Shown: positions 8,131-16,577, counted from the first letter of the stretch. The stretch is 64,000 nucleotides of DNA from Bradyrhizobium sp. 21 (GCF_023073335.1 NZ_JADPJG010000035.1:675010-739009), one strand, 5' to 3'. Numbers and translations are program-made. The notes: generated from the letters alone by a model not told the origin.

Positions 8131-9924
8131 ATGGCCTCCCTCGACTCTGTCAGCCTCGCCATATTGCTCGGCGCCGTCCTGGTGTTGGCGGGGATCCTGT
8201 CAAGCCTGCTTGCGCTACGCTTCGGCGCGCCCTTGCTGCTCGTCTTCCTTGCGATCGGCATGCTGGCCGGCGATTCCGGTCCCGGACAGCTCCAGTTCGA
8301 CGACGTCCGCACCACCTATCTGGTCGGGTCCGTCGCGCTCGCACTGATCCTGTTCGACGGCGGCTTAAGGACCCGTTTTGCCAGCATTCGCACCGTGCTC
8401 GCGCCCTCCGTGGTACTCGCGACCGTCGGCGTGCTGCTCACCGCGCTGATCACGGCGCCGTTCGCGAAATACGCACTCGACCTCAACTGGACGGAGTCGC
8501 TGCTGGTCGGCGCCGTCGTCGCCTCGACCGACGCGGCCGCGGTGTTCCTGCTGGTGCACACCCAGGGACTGCGCCTGCGCCCGCGTGTCGGCGCGACGCT
8601 GGAAGCGGAATCCGGCACCAACGACCCCTTCGCGATCTTTCTCACGCTCATGCTGGTCGAATACATCTCGCTGGGAACGAGCTCGCCCGGCCATGTGCTG
8701 ATGGAGTTCATCCAGGAGGCGGTGCTGGGTGCCGTCGTCGGCGTGATCGGCGGACGTCTCGTGGTCATCGCCCTCAACCAGGTGGCGCTGCCGCAGGGCC
8801 TGCATGCGCCCTTCGTGACGACGGCCGCCCTCGTGATCTTCGGCGGCTCGCAGATCATGCACGCTTCGGGTTTTCTTGCGGTCTATCTCGCCGGCATCAT
8901 CATCGGCAACCGGCCGACGCGCGCGCATAATTCGGTGGTGGCCTTCCTGGACGCCGCGACCTGGCTGGCGCAGATCGTGATGTTCGTGCTGCTGGGCCTG
9001 CTGGTCTCGCCGAGCCGGCTTGGCGCCAGCGTGCTGCCGGCGGTTGGTGTCGCCTTCGTGCTGATGCTGGTGGCGCGTCCGATCGCGGTGTTCGTGTGCC
9101 TGGCGCCGTTCCGCTTCAACTGGCGCGAAAAGATCTTCATCGCCTGGACCGGCCTGCGCGGCGCGGTCGCGATCTTCCTGGCCTCGATCCCGATGCTGGT
9201 CGGCCTGTCGAAGGCCTATCTTTATTTCGACGTCGCCTTTGTCGTCGTCATCATCTCGCTGCTGCTGCAGGGCTGGACCCTGGCGCCGGCCGCGCGCAAG
9301 CTGCATGTGGCGCTGCCGCGCGCCGAGCGCGGCCCGCGCCGCGTCGAGCTCGATCTGCCCGGCCAGCTCGAGCAGCAACTCGTCGGCTATCCGGTGCGGC
9401 CCAAGAGCCTGTATTTCCGCCGCGGCTTGATCCCGTCCTGGTCCAAGCCGACGCTGGTGATCCGCAAAGAGAGCATCCTGACGCCCGCGGAAGCCGAGCC
9501 GATCGCGCCGGGCGACTACATCTATCTGCTGGCGCCGCCGGAAAAGGCCGAATCGCTCGACCGCTTCTTCGTCGACATGCAGCCGAGCTCGGCGCCGGAT
9601 CCGCATCTGCTCGGCGATTTCATGGTCTCCGGCGAGCACACGCTCGCCGAGCTCGCCGAGATCTATGGCGTGAAGGCCGGCGAAGACGAGAGCAAGCTGA
9701 CCCTGGCCGACTATTTCGACGTCCACCTCGACCGCGCGCCGAAAGAGGGCGCGGAGCTTGCGCTGGATCCGATCGTGCTCGTCGCCCGCAGCATCTCCGG
9801 CGGCCGGGTCAACCTCGTCGGCCTGCGTCTGCCGGAAGACGAGGAAACGCCCGCGCCATTGACGCGCACGCAGGCGCTGCGGCGCAAGCTTGCGGAGCTG
9901 TGGTCGTCGGTAGCGGGGGTTTAG
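8131..9924 (+). CDS. Potassium/proton antiporter, CPA1/NhaP2 type
   Basis: A 597-residue protein. A 12-13 helix Na+/H+-exchanger domain occupies about residues 1-390 (ILFDGGLRT, ASTDAAAVF and GLRGAVAIFLASIPML are characteristic). A TrkA-C-like regulatory domain follows at about 415-490, and a CorC/HlyC-type domain sits at the C-terminus. This order matches the K+/H+ antiporter NhaP2/CvrA. It exports K+ in exchange for protons and helps cells tolerate high K+ or low osmolarity. The ATG at 8131 has a GGAAGG Shine-Dalgarno; an earlier in-frame GTG/ATG extension is unlikely. Confidence 0.88.
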   Translation: MASLDSVSLAILLGAVLVLAGILSSLLALRFGAPLLLVFLAIGMLAGDSGPGQLQFDDVRTTYLVGSVALALILFDGGLRTRFASIRTVLAPSVVLATVGVLLTALITAPFAKYALDLNWTESLLVGAVVASTDAAAVFLLVHTQGLRLRPRVGATLEAESGTNDPFAIFLTLMLVEYISLGTSSPGHVLMEFIQEAVLGAVVGVIGGRLVVIALNQVALPQGLHAPFVTTAALVIFGGSQIMHASGFLAVYLAGIIIGNRPTRAHNSVVAFLDAATWLAQIVMFVLLGLLVSPSRLGASVLPAVGVAFVLMLVARPIAVFVCLAPFRFNWREKIFIAWTGLRGAVAIFLASIPMLVGLSKAYLYFDVAFVVVIISLLLQGWTLAPAARKLHVALPRAERGPRRVELDLPGQLEQQLVGYPVRPKSLYFRRGLIPSWSKPTLVIRKESILTPAEAEPIAPGDYIYLLAPPEKAESLDRFFVDMQPSSAPDPHLLGDFMVSGEHTLAELAEIYGVKAGEDESKLTLADYFDVHLDRAPKEGAELALDPIVLVARSISGGRVNLVGLRLPEDEETPAPLTRTQALRRKLAELWSSVAGV

Positions 9925-9977
9925 TCCCGGTGTCGTCCTGGCCCGTGCGAGTTTGTCGAGGCGATACGCTTCCCCAA

Positions 9978-10107
9978 TGTCGTCCCGGCGAAAGCCGGGA
10001 CCCATAGCCACAGGGAGTAGTTTGGCGAGGATTGGTCGTTCGGGATTGGCGCGGTGCCCCAGAGATGGACCTCGCGGTATGGATCCCGGCCTTCGACGGG
10101 ACGACGA
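9978..10107. repeat. Palindromic intergenic element A (GTCGTCCCGG family)
   Basis: An approximately 130-bp element. The left arm (9979-10006) and right arm (10078-10107) are inverted copies, each itself a small palindrome around CCCGGC..GCCGGG. The core contains AGTTTGGCGAGGATT and TCGTTCGGGATTGG, shared with element C at 19003. It lies between the convergent antiporter and deacetylase genes and could end transcription for both. Confidence 0.8.
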
Positions 10108-10116
10108 GGATGTCGA

Positions 10117-11031
10117 TCACTTCCCCGCTGGCACCACTTCCCGCCAATGCCGCGCAATCGCGGCCCGCGGCGCGACCCACGCCGCGCCACTCCCGGTGAT
10201 GTGCGCCAAAATCCGATCCAGCGCACCGATCCGCCCCGGGCGGCCGATCATGCGCAAATGCAGGCCGATCGACATCATCTTCGGCGCCGTCTCCCCCTCG
10301 CGCTTGAGCCATTCGAAGGCGTCGATGACGTACTCGGCGAAGTCGGCGCCGTTGAAGCGCGAGGCGTTGTAATATTGCATGTCGTTGGTGTCGAAGGCGT
10401 AGGGCAGCACGAGGTGCTGCTTGCCGGCGATGTCCAGACAATAAGGCAGGTCGTCGTTGTAAGCGTCGCTGTCGTAGAGGAAGCCGCCGTCCTCGGCCAG
10501 CAGTCGCCGCGTATTCGGCGAGGTCGCCGAACGCGTGTGCCAGCCGACTGGGCGCTGCCCGGTGACGCGCGCGATCGCCGCCACCGTTTTGGCGATGACC
10601 TCGCGCTCGCTGGCCTCGTCCATCTCGGCATGGCTCTGCCAGCGCCAGCCATGGGCAGAGACCTCATGTCCTCGCGCGACGGCATCGCGCGCCAGTTCCG
10701 GCGAGCGCTCGACCGCGCGGCCGCAGGCGCTCACGGTGGCCTTGACGCCATGCGCGTCGAACAGGTCCATGATGCGCCACCACGCCGCGCGCGTGCCGTA
10801 TTCAAAATGGCTGTCGATGCAGGAGTCCGGGCCGTCGAGCCGGTGCACGACCTCGTAGATCGCCTCGTTGCCGGCGTCGCCGTCATTGACGGAGAATTCC
10901 GAGCCCTCCTCGAAATTCACCACCAGCGACACCGCGACGCGGGCGCCGTTCGGCCAATGCGGGTTCGGCGGCTTGCCACGATAACCAGCGAAGTCGCGAT
11001 GAGAGACGGGTTGTTGTTTTGCTTCGCTCAT
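10117..11031 (-). CDS. PuuE-type polysaccharide deacetylase-fold protein (allantoinase-like)
   Basis: A 304-residue protein of the polysaccharide-deacetylase/NodB fold, closest in wording to the PuuE allantoinase group (NPHWPNGARVAVSLVVNFEEGSE, DSHFEYGTRAAWWRI, GHEVSAHGWRW, RPVGWHTRS). PuuE enzymes hydrolyse allantoin; relatives act on other ring amides or sugars. It is the last gene of the ABC-transporter operon, starting only 3 bases past the permease stop. This suggests that it acts on the imported compound. The specific substrate is inferred, not shown. Confidence 0.75.
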   Translation of the reverse strand: MSEAKQQPVSHRDFAGYRGKPPNPHWPNGARVAVSLVVNFEEGSEFSVNDGDAGNEAIYEVVHRLDGPDSCIDSHFEYGTRAAWWRIMDLFDAHGVKATVSACGRAVERSPELARDAVARGHEVSAHGWRWQSHAEMDEASEREVIAKTVAAIARVTGQRPVGWHTRSATSPNTRRLLAEDGGFLYDSDAYNDDLPYCLDIAGKQHLVLPYAFDTNDMQYYNASRFNGADFAEYVIDAFEWLKREGETAPKMMSIGLHLRMIGRPGRIGALDRILAHITGSGAAWVAPRAAIARHWREVVPAGK

Positions 11032-11034
11032 GGA

Positions 11035-11835
11035 TCAGTCCGAAGTTCCGGCCATGCGGTGCAAGCCGACGACTCGGTCGCTGACGAACAGCAGGATGAC
11101 AGTGCCGGCGAGGATGAGGGTGGAGAGTGCGGCGAGCGTTGGATCGGGCGCTTCCTCGATATATTGCAGCATCCGGATCGGCAGCGTTTTGGTGCGGACA
11201 TCGGCGAGGAAGATCGACACCGGATAATTGTCGAACGACGCCAGGAACGAGAAGATCCCGGCGATCAGAAACGAGGGCGCCAGCGCCGGCACCATCACCC
11301 GCAGCACGCTGCCGGGATAGGTGCAGCCGAGCGTGCGCGCCGCCTCGATCAGCGTGAAGTCGAACCGCGCGAGCCCCGAGATCATCGTGCGGGCGACGTA
11401 GGGCAGCGTGATGACGAGATGCGCGACCAGCAGCGTCGCCCACGGCGCGGTGAAACCGACGGCGCGAAAGCCTTGCAGCAGTGCGATGCCGAGCACGAGG
11501 CCGGGCATCATCAGCGGCGAAACCAGCGCGGTGGCAAAGACACCTGCGCCAGGCAGCTTTCCGCGCGCGATCGCGATGGCGGCCAGCGTGCCTGAGACCA
11601 GCGAGATCGCGGTCGACAGCAGCGCGATCTGAAGCGACAGCAACAGCGACGGCCAGAAGCCGTCAAGCCGGCCGATCTTGCCGTACCAGCGCGTCGATGC
11701 GCCCGTGAGCGGCAGGTCGAACACGGGCGTCGGCGAGAAGCTAGCAGCGGCGATCACCAGCAGCGGCGCGAGCAGGAACAGGGCCAGCGCGATGGCCATC
11801 ACCCAGCAGACAACGATTGCGGCGCGCGTCATCAT
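11035..11835 (-). CDS. ABC transporter permease (PotC-like)
   Basis: A 266-residue inner-membrane permease with six hydrophobic helices. The EAA loop is around EAARTLGCTYPGSVLRVMVPALAPS. It is of the type paired with spermidine/putrescine or 2-aminoethylphosphonate importers. ATGA overlap: its start at 11835 overlaps the stop of the preceding permease gene, so the two are translationally coupled. Together with the genes at 11832, 12692 and 13768 it forms a complete importer. Confidence 0.87.
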   Translation of the reverse strand: MMTRAAIVVCWVMAIALALFLLAPLLVIAAASFSPTPVFDLPLTGASTRWYGKIGRLDGFWPSLLLSLQIALLSTAISLVSGTLAAIAIARGKLPGAGVFATALVSPLMMPGLVLGIALLQGFRAVGFTAPWATLLVAHLVITLPYVARTMISGLARFDFTLIEAARTLGCTYPGSVLRVMVPALAPSFLIAGIFSFLASFDNYPVSIFLADVRTKTLPIRMLQYIEEAPDPTLAALSTLILAGTVILLFVSDRVVGLHRMAGTSD

Positions 11836-12695
11836 TTCGGCTCCCGCGACAGCCGCGCGCTCAACGCCACCACGGCAATGGCGATGGCGAGCAGCACGAC
11901 ACCGGCCGCAGCGCCGAAGCCTGGCTCCCGCGCCAGCAGATAGGCCTTTGCGATCGTGGTCGCGAGCGTCGGATATCTCTCGCCGATCAGGAGCGTCGGC
12001 ACCACATAGGCGGAAACGGACAACGAGAATACCAGCGCGACGCCCGCGATGATGCCGGGCAGCGTCAGCGGCAGGATCACGCGGAAGAACGTCCCGACCG
12101 GCGAGGCGCCGAGCGTCGCAGCCGCCTCCGCATAGCGCGGATCGAGTTGCGCGACGATCGCGTAGATCGGCAGGATCATGAAGGGCAGGAAGATGTTGAC
12201 GGCACCGACGATCAGCGCGCTCTCAGTGAAGATCATCCGGATCGGGTCTTCGATGACGCCGAGTGCGATCAGCGTCTCGTTGACGATGCCGTCACTGCGC
12301 AGCAGGATCGTCCAGGCAAACGCCTTGACGATGACGCTGGCCGCCAGCGGCAGGAACAGCGTGGCGAGCAGCAGCGAGCGCAAGGGCCCGCGGGCGCGCG
12401 CCAGAGCGAAGGCGGCGGGATAGCTGATCACAAACGCGATCAGCGTGGTCAGTAGCCCCAGTCGCAGCGAATTCCAGATTACCCAGAGATAATAGGGCGT
12501 GCCAAGCAGGCGCTTGTAGTGCGCCAAGGTCAGGCCGCTGGCATCGACGATGCTGACGCCGAGCAGCAGCACCAGCGGCAGCGCGAACACGCCGGCGATG
12601 ATCAGGAACGAGGGAAGCACGAATCCGATCGCCGCCAGCCGCTCGCGATCGACCGGGGGCGCCGCCATGGGCGCAGGAAGGGCCGCCTCGGTCAT
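11832..12695 (-). CDS. ABC transporter permease (PotB-like)
   Basis: A 287-residue inner-membrane permease. It has a short cytoplasmic N-terminus and six helices. The EAA motif is around YAEAAATLGASPVGTFFRV. The ATG at 12695 overlaps the ATPase stop by four bases (ATGA); the 15 upstream residues of the open frame are therefore excluded. It partners with the permease at 11035 to form the translocation channel. Confidence 0.87.
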   Translation of the reverse strand: MTEAALPAPMAAPPVDRERLAAIGFVLPSFLIIAGVFALPLVLLLGVSIVDASGLTLAHYKRLLGTPYYLWVIWNSLRLGLLTTLIAFVISYPAAFALARARGPLRSLLLATLFLPLAASVIVKAFAWTILLRSDGIVNETLIALGVIEDPIRMIFTESALIVGAVNIFLPFMILPIYAIVAQLDPRYAEAAATLGASPVGTFFRVILPLTLPGIIAGVALVFSLSVSAYVVPTLLIGERYPTLATTIAKAYLLAREPGFGAAAGVVLLAIAIAVVALSARLSREPK

Positions 12696-13771
12696 GCCTG
12701 CGCCTCCATCGGAAACGCAAAGGTCTCGGTAACAGGCCAACTCAGGCGGATCTCGTCATGCACGCGCGGGATCGTGCCGTCACGCCCGGAGAGTTCGGCG
12801 AGCAGGCTTTCACCGGCGCCGGCATCGACCTCGACCAGCGTGCGCGAACCCTGGAACACCACGGAGCGGACGCGGCCGGCCGCGGAGTTGGCCTCGCCCC
12901 GTTCACTGATCCGAAGCTGCTCGGGCCGCGCCGCGACGATGACGGGGGAGCCGGCCTGGAAATTGCCGAGCGCGGAGAGGCGGCCGATCTTGGTCTGCAC
13001 ATCGACCTTGCCCCTGTCAGCGGCAAGCACGGTGCCGGCGATGCGTGTCGACAGCCCGACGAAATTGAGCGCGAACAGGCTTGCGGGGCGCAGATACAGC
13101 TCACGCGGCTCGGCGAGCTGCTCGATCCGCCCCTTGTTCATGACCGCGACGCGGTCGGACATGGTCAACGCCTCGTCCTGGTCGTGCGTCACGAAGATCG
13201 CGGTCGCCTTGACCTCCTGGAGCAGGCGGCGCAGCTCGACCTGCATCTCCTCGCGCAGCTTGCGATCGAGTGCCGAGAGCGCCTCGTCGAACAGCAGCAC
13301 ATCGGGCTCGACCGCGATGGCACGCGCCAGCGCCACGCGCTGCTGCTGTCCGCCCGACAGCGCCGAGATGCGCCTGCTCGCGAGATGGCCGAGCTGGACC
13401 AGCGACAGCGCGCGTTCGACCGCGGTGTCGATCTCGCGCTTGGCCATGCCGCGCACCTTCAGCCCGAACGCGACATTGCCGGCGACGGTGAGATGCGGAA
13501 ACAGCGCGTAGCTCTGAAACACGACGCCGACATTGCGCTTGTGCGGCGGCACGTTGGTGATGTCGCGGCCGGCGAGCTCAACCTTGCCGGCGTCGGGTTG
13601 CGCCAGCCCCGCGATGGCGCGCAGCAACGTGGTCTTGCCGCAGCCGGAGGGGCCGAGCAGCGTCACCAGCTCGCCGCGGCGGATGGTCAAATCGATATGA
13701 TCGAGGACATTGGTCGGTCCATACCGCTTGGAGACGCCGCGGACGACGAGATGCGGGCTGCTCTCGCTCAT
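12692..13771 (-). CDS. ABC transporter ATP-binding protein (PotA-like)
   Basis: A 359-residue cytoplasmic ATPase. Walker A is GPSGCGKTT, the signature is LSGGQQQRVALARA, Walker B is VLLFDEALSALD and the switch His is in FVTHDQDEA. The C-terminal 120 residues form a TOBE/OB regulatory domain, as in PotA/MalK. The start at 13771 has an AAGGAG Shine-Dalgarno and overlaps the binding-protein stop by four bases. The overall type is polyamine, phosphonate or ferric-iron importers; the substrate is not determined by sequence. Confidence 0.88.
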   Translation of the reverse strand: MSESSPHLVVRGVSKRYGPTNVLDHIDLTIRRGELVTLLGPSGCGKTTLLRAIAGLAQPDAGKVELAGRDITNVPPHKRNVGVVFQSYALFPHLTVAGNVAFGLKVRGMAKREIDTAVERALSLVQLGHLASRRISALSGGQQQRVALARAIAVEPDVLLFDEALSALDRKLREEMQVELRRLLQEVKATAIFVTHDQDEALTMSDRVAVMNKGRIEQLAEPRELYLRPASLFALNFVGLSTRIAGTVLAADRGKVDVQTKIGRLSALGNFQAGSPVIVAARPEQLRISERGEANSAAGRVRSVVFQGSRTLVEVDAGAGESLLAELSGRDGTIPRVHDEIRLSWPVTETFAFPMEAQA

Positions 13772-14808
13772 GTCATCTCCTTGCTCCAGCGGTCGACCCA
13801 CGCGGCACGGTTCTTGGCAACGAACGCCCAGTCCGGCGCGAACAGCGAGGCGGGATCGGGGAAACCCGCGGGCGTCGGTGTGCCCTTGTTGGTCGGTGCG
13901 ACAAAAGCCTTGTCGGCGAGGATGGTCTGCGCTTCCGGGCTGAGGAAGAAGTCGATCACCGCGTCGGCAAGATCGCCGGCCGGTCCGCCAGCCACCCTCG
14001 CGATGCCGGAGGGCATGGCAAAACCGCCATCCTGCGGCACGGCGAGATCGACGGGCGAGCCCTCGGCCTTGCGGATCAGCGTATAGGCGGAAAACTGTCC
14101 GCCGATCATCCAGGCTTCGCCCTGCTCCATCAGGTTGATGGCCTGCGGTGCGTTGGTATAGACGTTCAGCAAATTAGCCTTCAGCTCCTTCACCTTCTTG
14201 AAGGCCGCGTCGATCTCGTACTGCGCCTCCTTGTAGGGCTTGCCGGTCTCGAGATGCGCGGCTGCGAGCAGCGTCCAGAACCCCTCGGTGTTCGACAGCG
14301 ACGGCACGATCACCTTGGAGGCATATTTGGCGTCCCACAGGTCGGACCATTTGGCGGGCGGAGTCTTCATGCGCTTGGTCGAATAGGCGATGCCGGCCCA
14401 CGGCCGCTGGTAGTTCGCCCACAGGCCGTCCTGGTGCACGGAGCCGTCCACGAGCTTGCCGAGGTTGGCGATCGAGGAGGTCGACATTTTCGTGATCAGT
14501 GCGTCGGCCGCGGCCGGCAGCATCACCGGATCGTCCATGATCACGACCGAGATTTTCGGCGCGGCCTTGTCGGCCTGCATCTTCTGCAGATTGGTCAGCG
14601 AATTGGTGCCCTCGTACAGCACCTTGCAGTCGAGCTTCTTCTCCAGCACCGGGAACAGATCGGCGTTGAAATATTTCGCGGCGCCCGCGGGGCCGCCGAT
14701 GACGATCTCCCGGGGCGCGGCGCGGAGCCGTGCCGGGGCCGCCAGAACCGCGGCAAGCGCCGCGCCGGATGTCAAAACGCTGCGTCGGGAGGGGGTGTGC
14801 ATGGGCAT
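13768..14808 (-). CDS. ABC transporter periplasmic binding protein
   Basis: A 346-residue extracellular solute-binding protein of the PotD/ferric-type group, first gene of the transporter operon. The N-terminus has a twin-arginine signal (PSRRSVLTSGAALAAVLA), which suggests export in folded form. The mature part begins near APREIVIGGPAG. A run of GEAWMIGGQFSAYTLIRKAEG and SPEAQTILADKAFV fits family-1 binding proteins. The ATG at 14808 was chosen; 14802 is an alternative. Transcription probably starts in the 14809-14998 region that carries two operator-like palindromes. Confidence 0.83.
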   Translation of the reverse strand: MPMHTPSRRSVLTSGAALAAVLAAPARLRAAPREIVIGGPAGAAKYFNADLFPVLEKKLDCKVLYEGTNSLTNLQKMQADKAAPKISVVIMDDPVMLPAAADALITKMSTSSIANLGKLVDGSVHQDGLWANYQRPWAGIAYSTKRMKTPPAKWSDLWDAKYASKVIVPSLSNTEGFWTLLAAAHLETGKPYKEAQYEIDAAFKKVKELKANLLNVYTNAPQAINLMEQGEAWMIGGQFSAYTLIRKAEGSPVDLAVPQDGGFAMPSGIARVAGGPAGDLADAVIDFFLSPEAQTILADKAFVAPTNKGTPTPAGFPDPASLFAPDWAFVAKNRAAWVDRWSKEMT

Positions 14809-14861
14809 GTCCCGTTTGTTGTGCGTAAAGCCTGCTACGAACGCGCAGCAAGCAATATGCC

Positions 14862-14876
14862 AAATGTGCACATTTT
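14862..14876. promoter_or_regulatory. Operator-like palindrome 1 (ATGTGCACAT)
   Basis: AAATGTGCACATTTT, a perfect palindrome with core ATGTGCACAT at 14864-14873. It lies 54 bases upstream of the binding-protein gene start. An identical core recurs at 14945-14954. It is a likely binding site for the divergent GntR/FCD regulator. Confidence 0.6.
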
Positions 14877-14941
14877 ATCATTCTTTAATAATTTCAACTG
14901 GATAAACTCCGGCTCCGATCGTCGATGGTGCAGCCTCGCAG

Positions 14942-14958
14942 AAAATGTGCACATTTTT
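14942..14958. promoter_or_regulatory. Operator-like palindrome 2 (ATGTGCACAT)
   Basis: AAAATGTGCACATTTTT, a second copy of the same palindrome. Its centre is 81 bp from the first copy and it ends 41 bases before the regulator start at 14999. Placement next to the regulator start suggests autoregulation. The spacing of nearly eight helical turns would allow looping between sites. Confidence 0.6.
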
Positions 14959-14998
14959 TGGAGGTGACGCTGCGCATCCTTTGGGCCTAGCTATCGAT

Positions 14999-15742
14999 AT
15001 GGCGACGCAGCGCGGGCGAACTGGCAAAGGAAACGGCAAGGCCAATCCGGCAGAGGACGAGGCGGTCTATCAGGCCATCCTGCACGCGCTGCTGGAGGGC
15101 AAGCTGAAGGCCGGGACCAAGCTCGCCGAGCCTCCTCTCGCCGACATTTTCGGCGTGTCGCGCGAACGCATTCGAAAAGTCCTGCACCGGTTGGGCGCGG
15201 AGCGGCGGCTGGAGATGATCCCCAACCGCGGCGCGCGGGTACCGCGCCCGACGCTCGACGACGTCCGCAGCGTCTACGAGGCGCACCGTGTGCTCGAGGC
15301 CGGCGTGCTGACGCAGCTCGTCCGCCATGTCGACGATGCCCTGATCGAGCGGCTGAACGCCCATCTCGCCGAGGAGCGCGCCGCCGCAACGCGCGGCGAC
15401 CGTGCGGCGTCGGTGCGGCTGTCGGGCGCGTTCCATGTCCATCTGGTCGAGGCGCTCGGCAATGCCGAGCTCTCGCGCTTCCTCGCCGATCTGCTCAGCC
15501 GCTCCTCGGTGATGGTCTCAGTCTACGAGCCGGCCACCGATTCGATCTGTGCGGTCGACGAGCACGGGGCCATCGTCGAGGCGCTACGCGCCCGCGACGT
15601 GGCGCGCGCGATTGCGGTATCGCGCGAGCATTTCCTGCACGTGGAGAGCCGGCTGCATCTGGATGATGATACGACGCCAGCGGCGGAAGATTTGACGGTG
15701 GTGTTCGGGGCGGTGAAGCCGAAGCGGCGGAAGGCGCGTTAA
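14999..15742 (+). CDS. GntR-family regulator, FCD domain
   Basis: A 247-residue DNA-binding repressor/activator. The winged HTH lies at about 20-85 (DIFGVSRERIRKVLHRL). The C-terminal all-helical FCD ligand domain includes the metal-ligand pattern (FHVHLVEALGN and the later EHFLHVE). FCD regulators respond to small acids or ring-opening products. It is divergent from the ABC/PuuE operon, which it most likely controls through the two palindromes between the genes. The ATG at 14999 was preferred; the first 18 residues of the longer frame would run through the second palindrome. Confidence 0.85.
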   Translation: MATQRGRTGKGNGKANPAEDEAVYQAILHALLEGKLKAGTKLAEPPLADIFGVSRERIRKVLHRLGAERRLEMIPNRGARVPRPTLDDVRSVYEAHRVLEAGVLTQLVRHVDDALIERLNAHLAEERAAATRGDRAASVRLSGAFHVHLVEALGNAELSRFLADLLSRSSVMVSVYEPATDSICAVDEHGAIVEALRARDVARAIAVSREHFLHVESRLHLDDDTTPAAEDLTVVFGAVKPKRRKAR

Positions 15743-15750
15743 GCTCCATC

Positions 15751-15887
15751 GTCGTCCTGGCGAAAGCCAGGACCCATTACCCCAGGAAGCAGTTTGACGA
15801 AGACCCGTAGTTATTCTTCGCCGGTACTTGCACCGCACGCCCTCGACAGATCACGCGGTATGGGTCCTGGCTTTCGCCAGGACGACG
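15751..15887. repeat. Palindromic intergenic element B (GTCGTCCTGG family)
   Basis: A 137-bp element. The left arm, 15751-15783, is identical over all 33 bases to the inverted right end (53584-53616) of the repeat around the GIY-YIG gene. The right arm, 15859-15887, is inverted. The core (GACGAAGACCCGTAGTT, TTCTTCGCCGGTAC, AGATCACGCGGTATGG) is shared with element D at 49155 in opposite orientation. It sits between the convergent regulator and modC genes. Confidence 0.85.
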
Positions 15888-15912
15888 GCGGTGGATGTTG
15901 TGACAGCCACCC

Positions 15913-16575
15913 TCACGTCAACACCTTCACTCCGCCGAACGACGTCACCCGCCCCTGCTTCAGCATCACGATCTGCGTCGCGAGCTGGCGCAGCTCGGCG
16001 ACGTCGTGGCTGACATAGACCATGGGGACATTGGCCTCGTCGCGCAGCCGCACCAGATAGGGCAGGATCTCGAGCTTGCGGCCTTCGTCGAGCGCGCCGA
16101 GCGGTTCGTCGAGCAGCAGCAGGCGCGGCTTGGACAACAGCGCGCGTCCGAGCGCGACGCGCTGGCGCTCGCCGCCGGAGAGTTTTCCGGGGCGGCGGTC
16201 AAGGAGCGCGCCGATGTCGAGCAGGTCGACGACGCGCTTGTGCTGCGCCGGATCGGAGGCGAGACTGTTCATCCGCCGCCCGTAATCCAGATTCTGCGCG
16301 ACATTGAGATGCGGAAACAGTCGCGCATCCTGGAACACATAGCCAATGCGGCGGCGATAGGTCGGCACATGGATGCCGGCCACGGTGTCGTCGACGGTCT
16401 CGCCGTCGATGACGATGGTGCCGCGGTCGGGCCGCAGCAGGCCTGCGATCATGTTGACCAGCGAGCTCTTGCCGGCGCCGGACGCGCCGAACAGGCCGAT
16501 GACGCGGCCTTCGCTGGTGAAGGACGCCTGGAGCGAGAATTCCCCGAGCTTCTTCTCGATGTCGACGCGCAGCAT
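15913..16575 (-). CDS. modC: Molybdate ABC transporter ATP-binding protein (short form)
   Basis: A 220-residue ATPase. Walker A is GASGAGKSSLVN, the signature is LSGGERQRVALGRALL, Walker B is LLLLDEPLGALD and the switch His is in YVSHDV. It is the third gene of modABC and starts 2 bases after modB stops. Typical ModC is about 350 residues, with a C-terminal molybdate-binding TOBE domain. Here the protein ends at the close of the nucleotide-binding domain, so the regulatory domain is absent. The ATPase motifs are intact. Confidence 0.88.
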   Translation of the reverse strand: MLRVDIEKKLGEFSLQASFTSEGRVIGLFGASGAGKSSLVNMIAGLLRPDRGTIVIDGETVDDTVAGIHVPTYRRRIGYVFQDARLFPHLNVAQNLDYGRRMNSLASDPAQHKRVVDLLDIGALLDRRPGKLSGGERQRVALGRALLSKPRLLLLDEPLGALDEGRKLEILPYLVRLRDEANVPMVYVSHDVAELRQLATQIVMLKQGRVTSFGGVKVLT

Positions 16576-16577
16576 GC

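Noticed and set aside
9978..10107. Possible CRISPR repeat or tRNA-like structure
   Set aside because: The unit is a single dispersed palindrome with relatives many kb away, with no regular spacers and no acceptor or anticodon arms.
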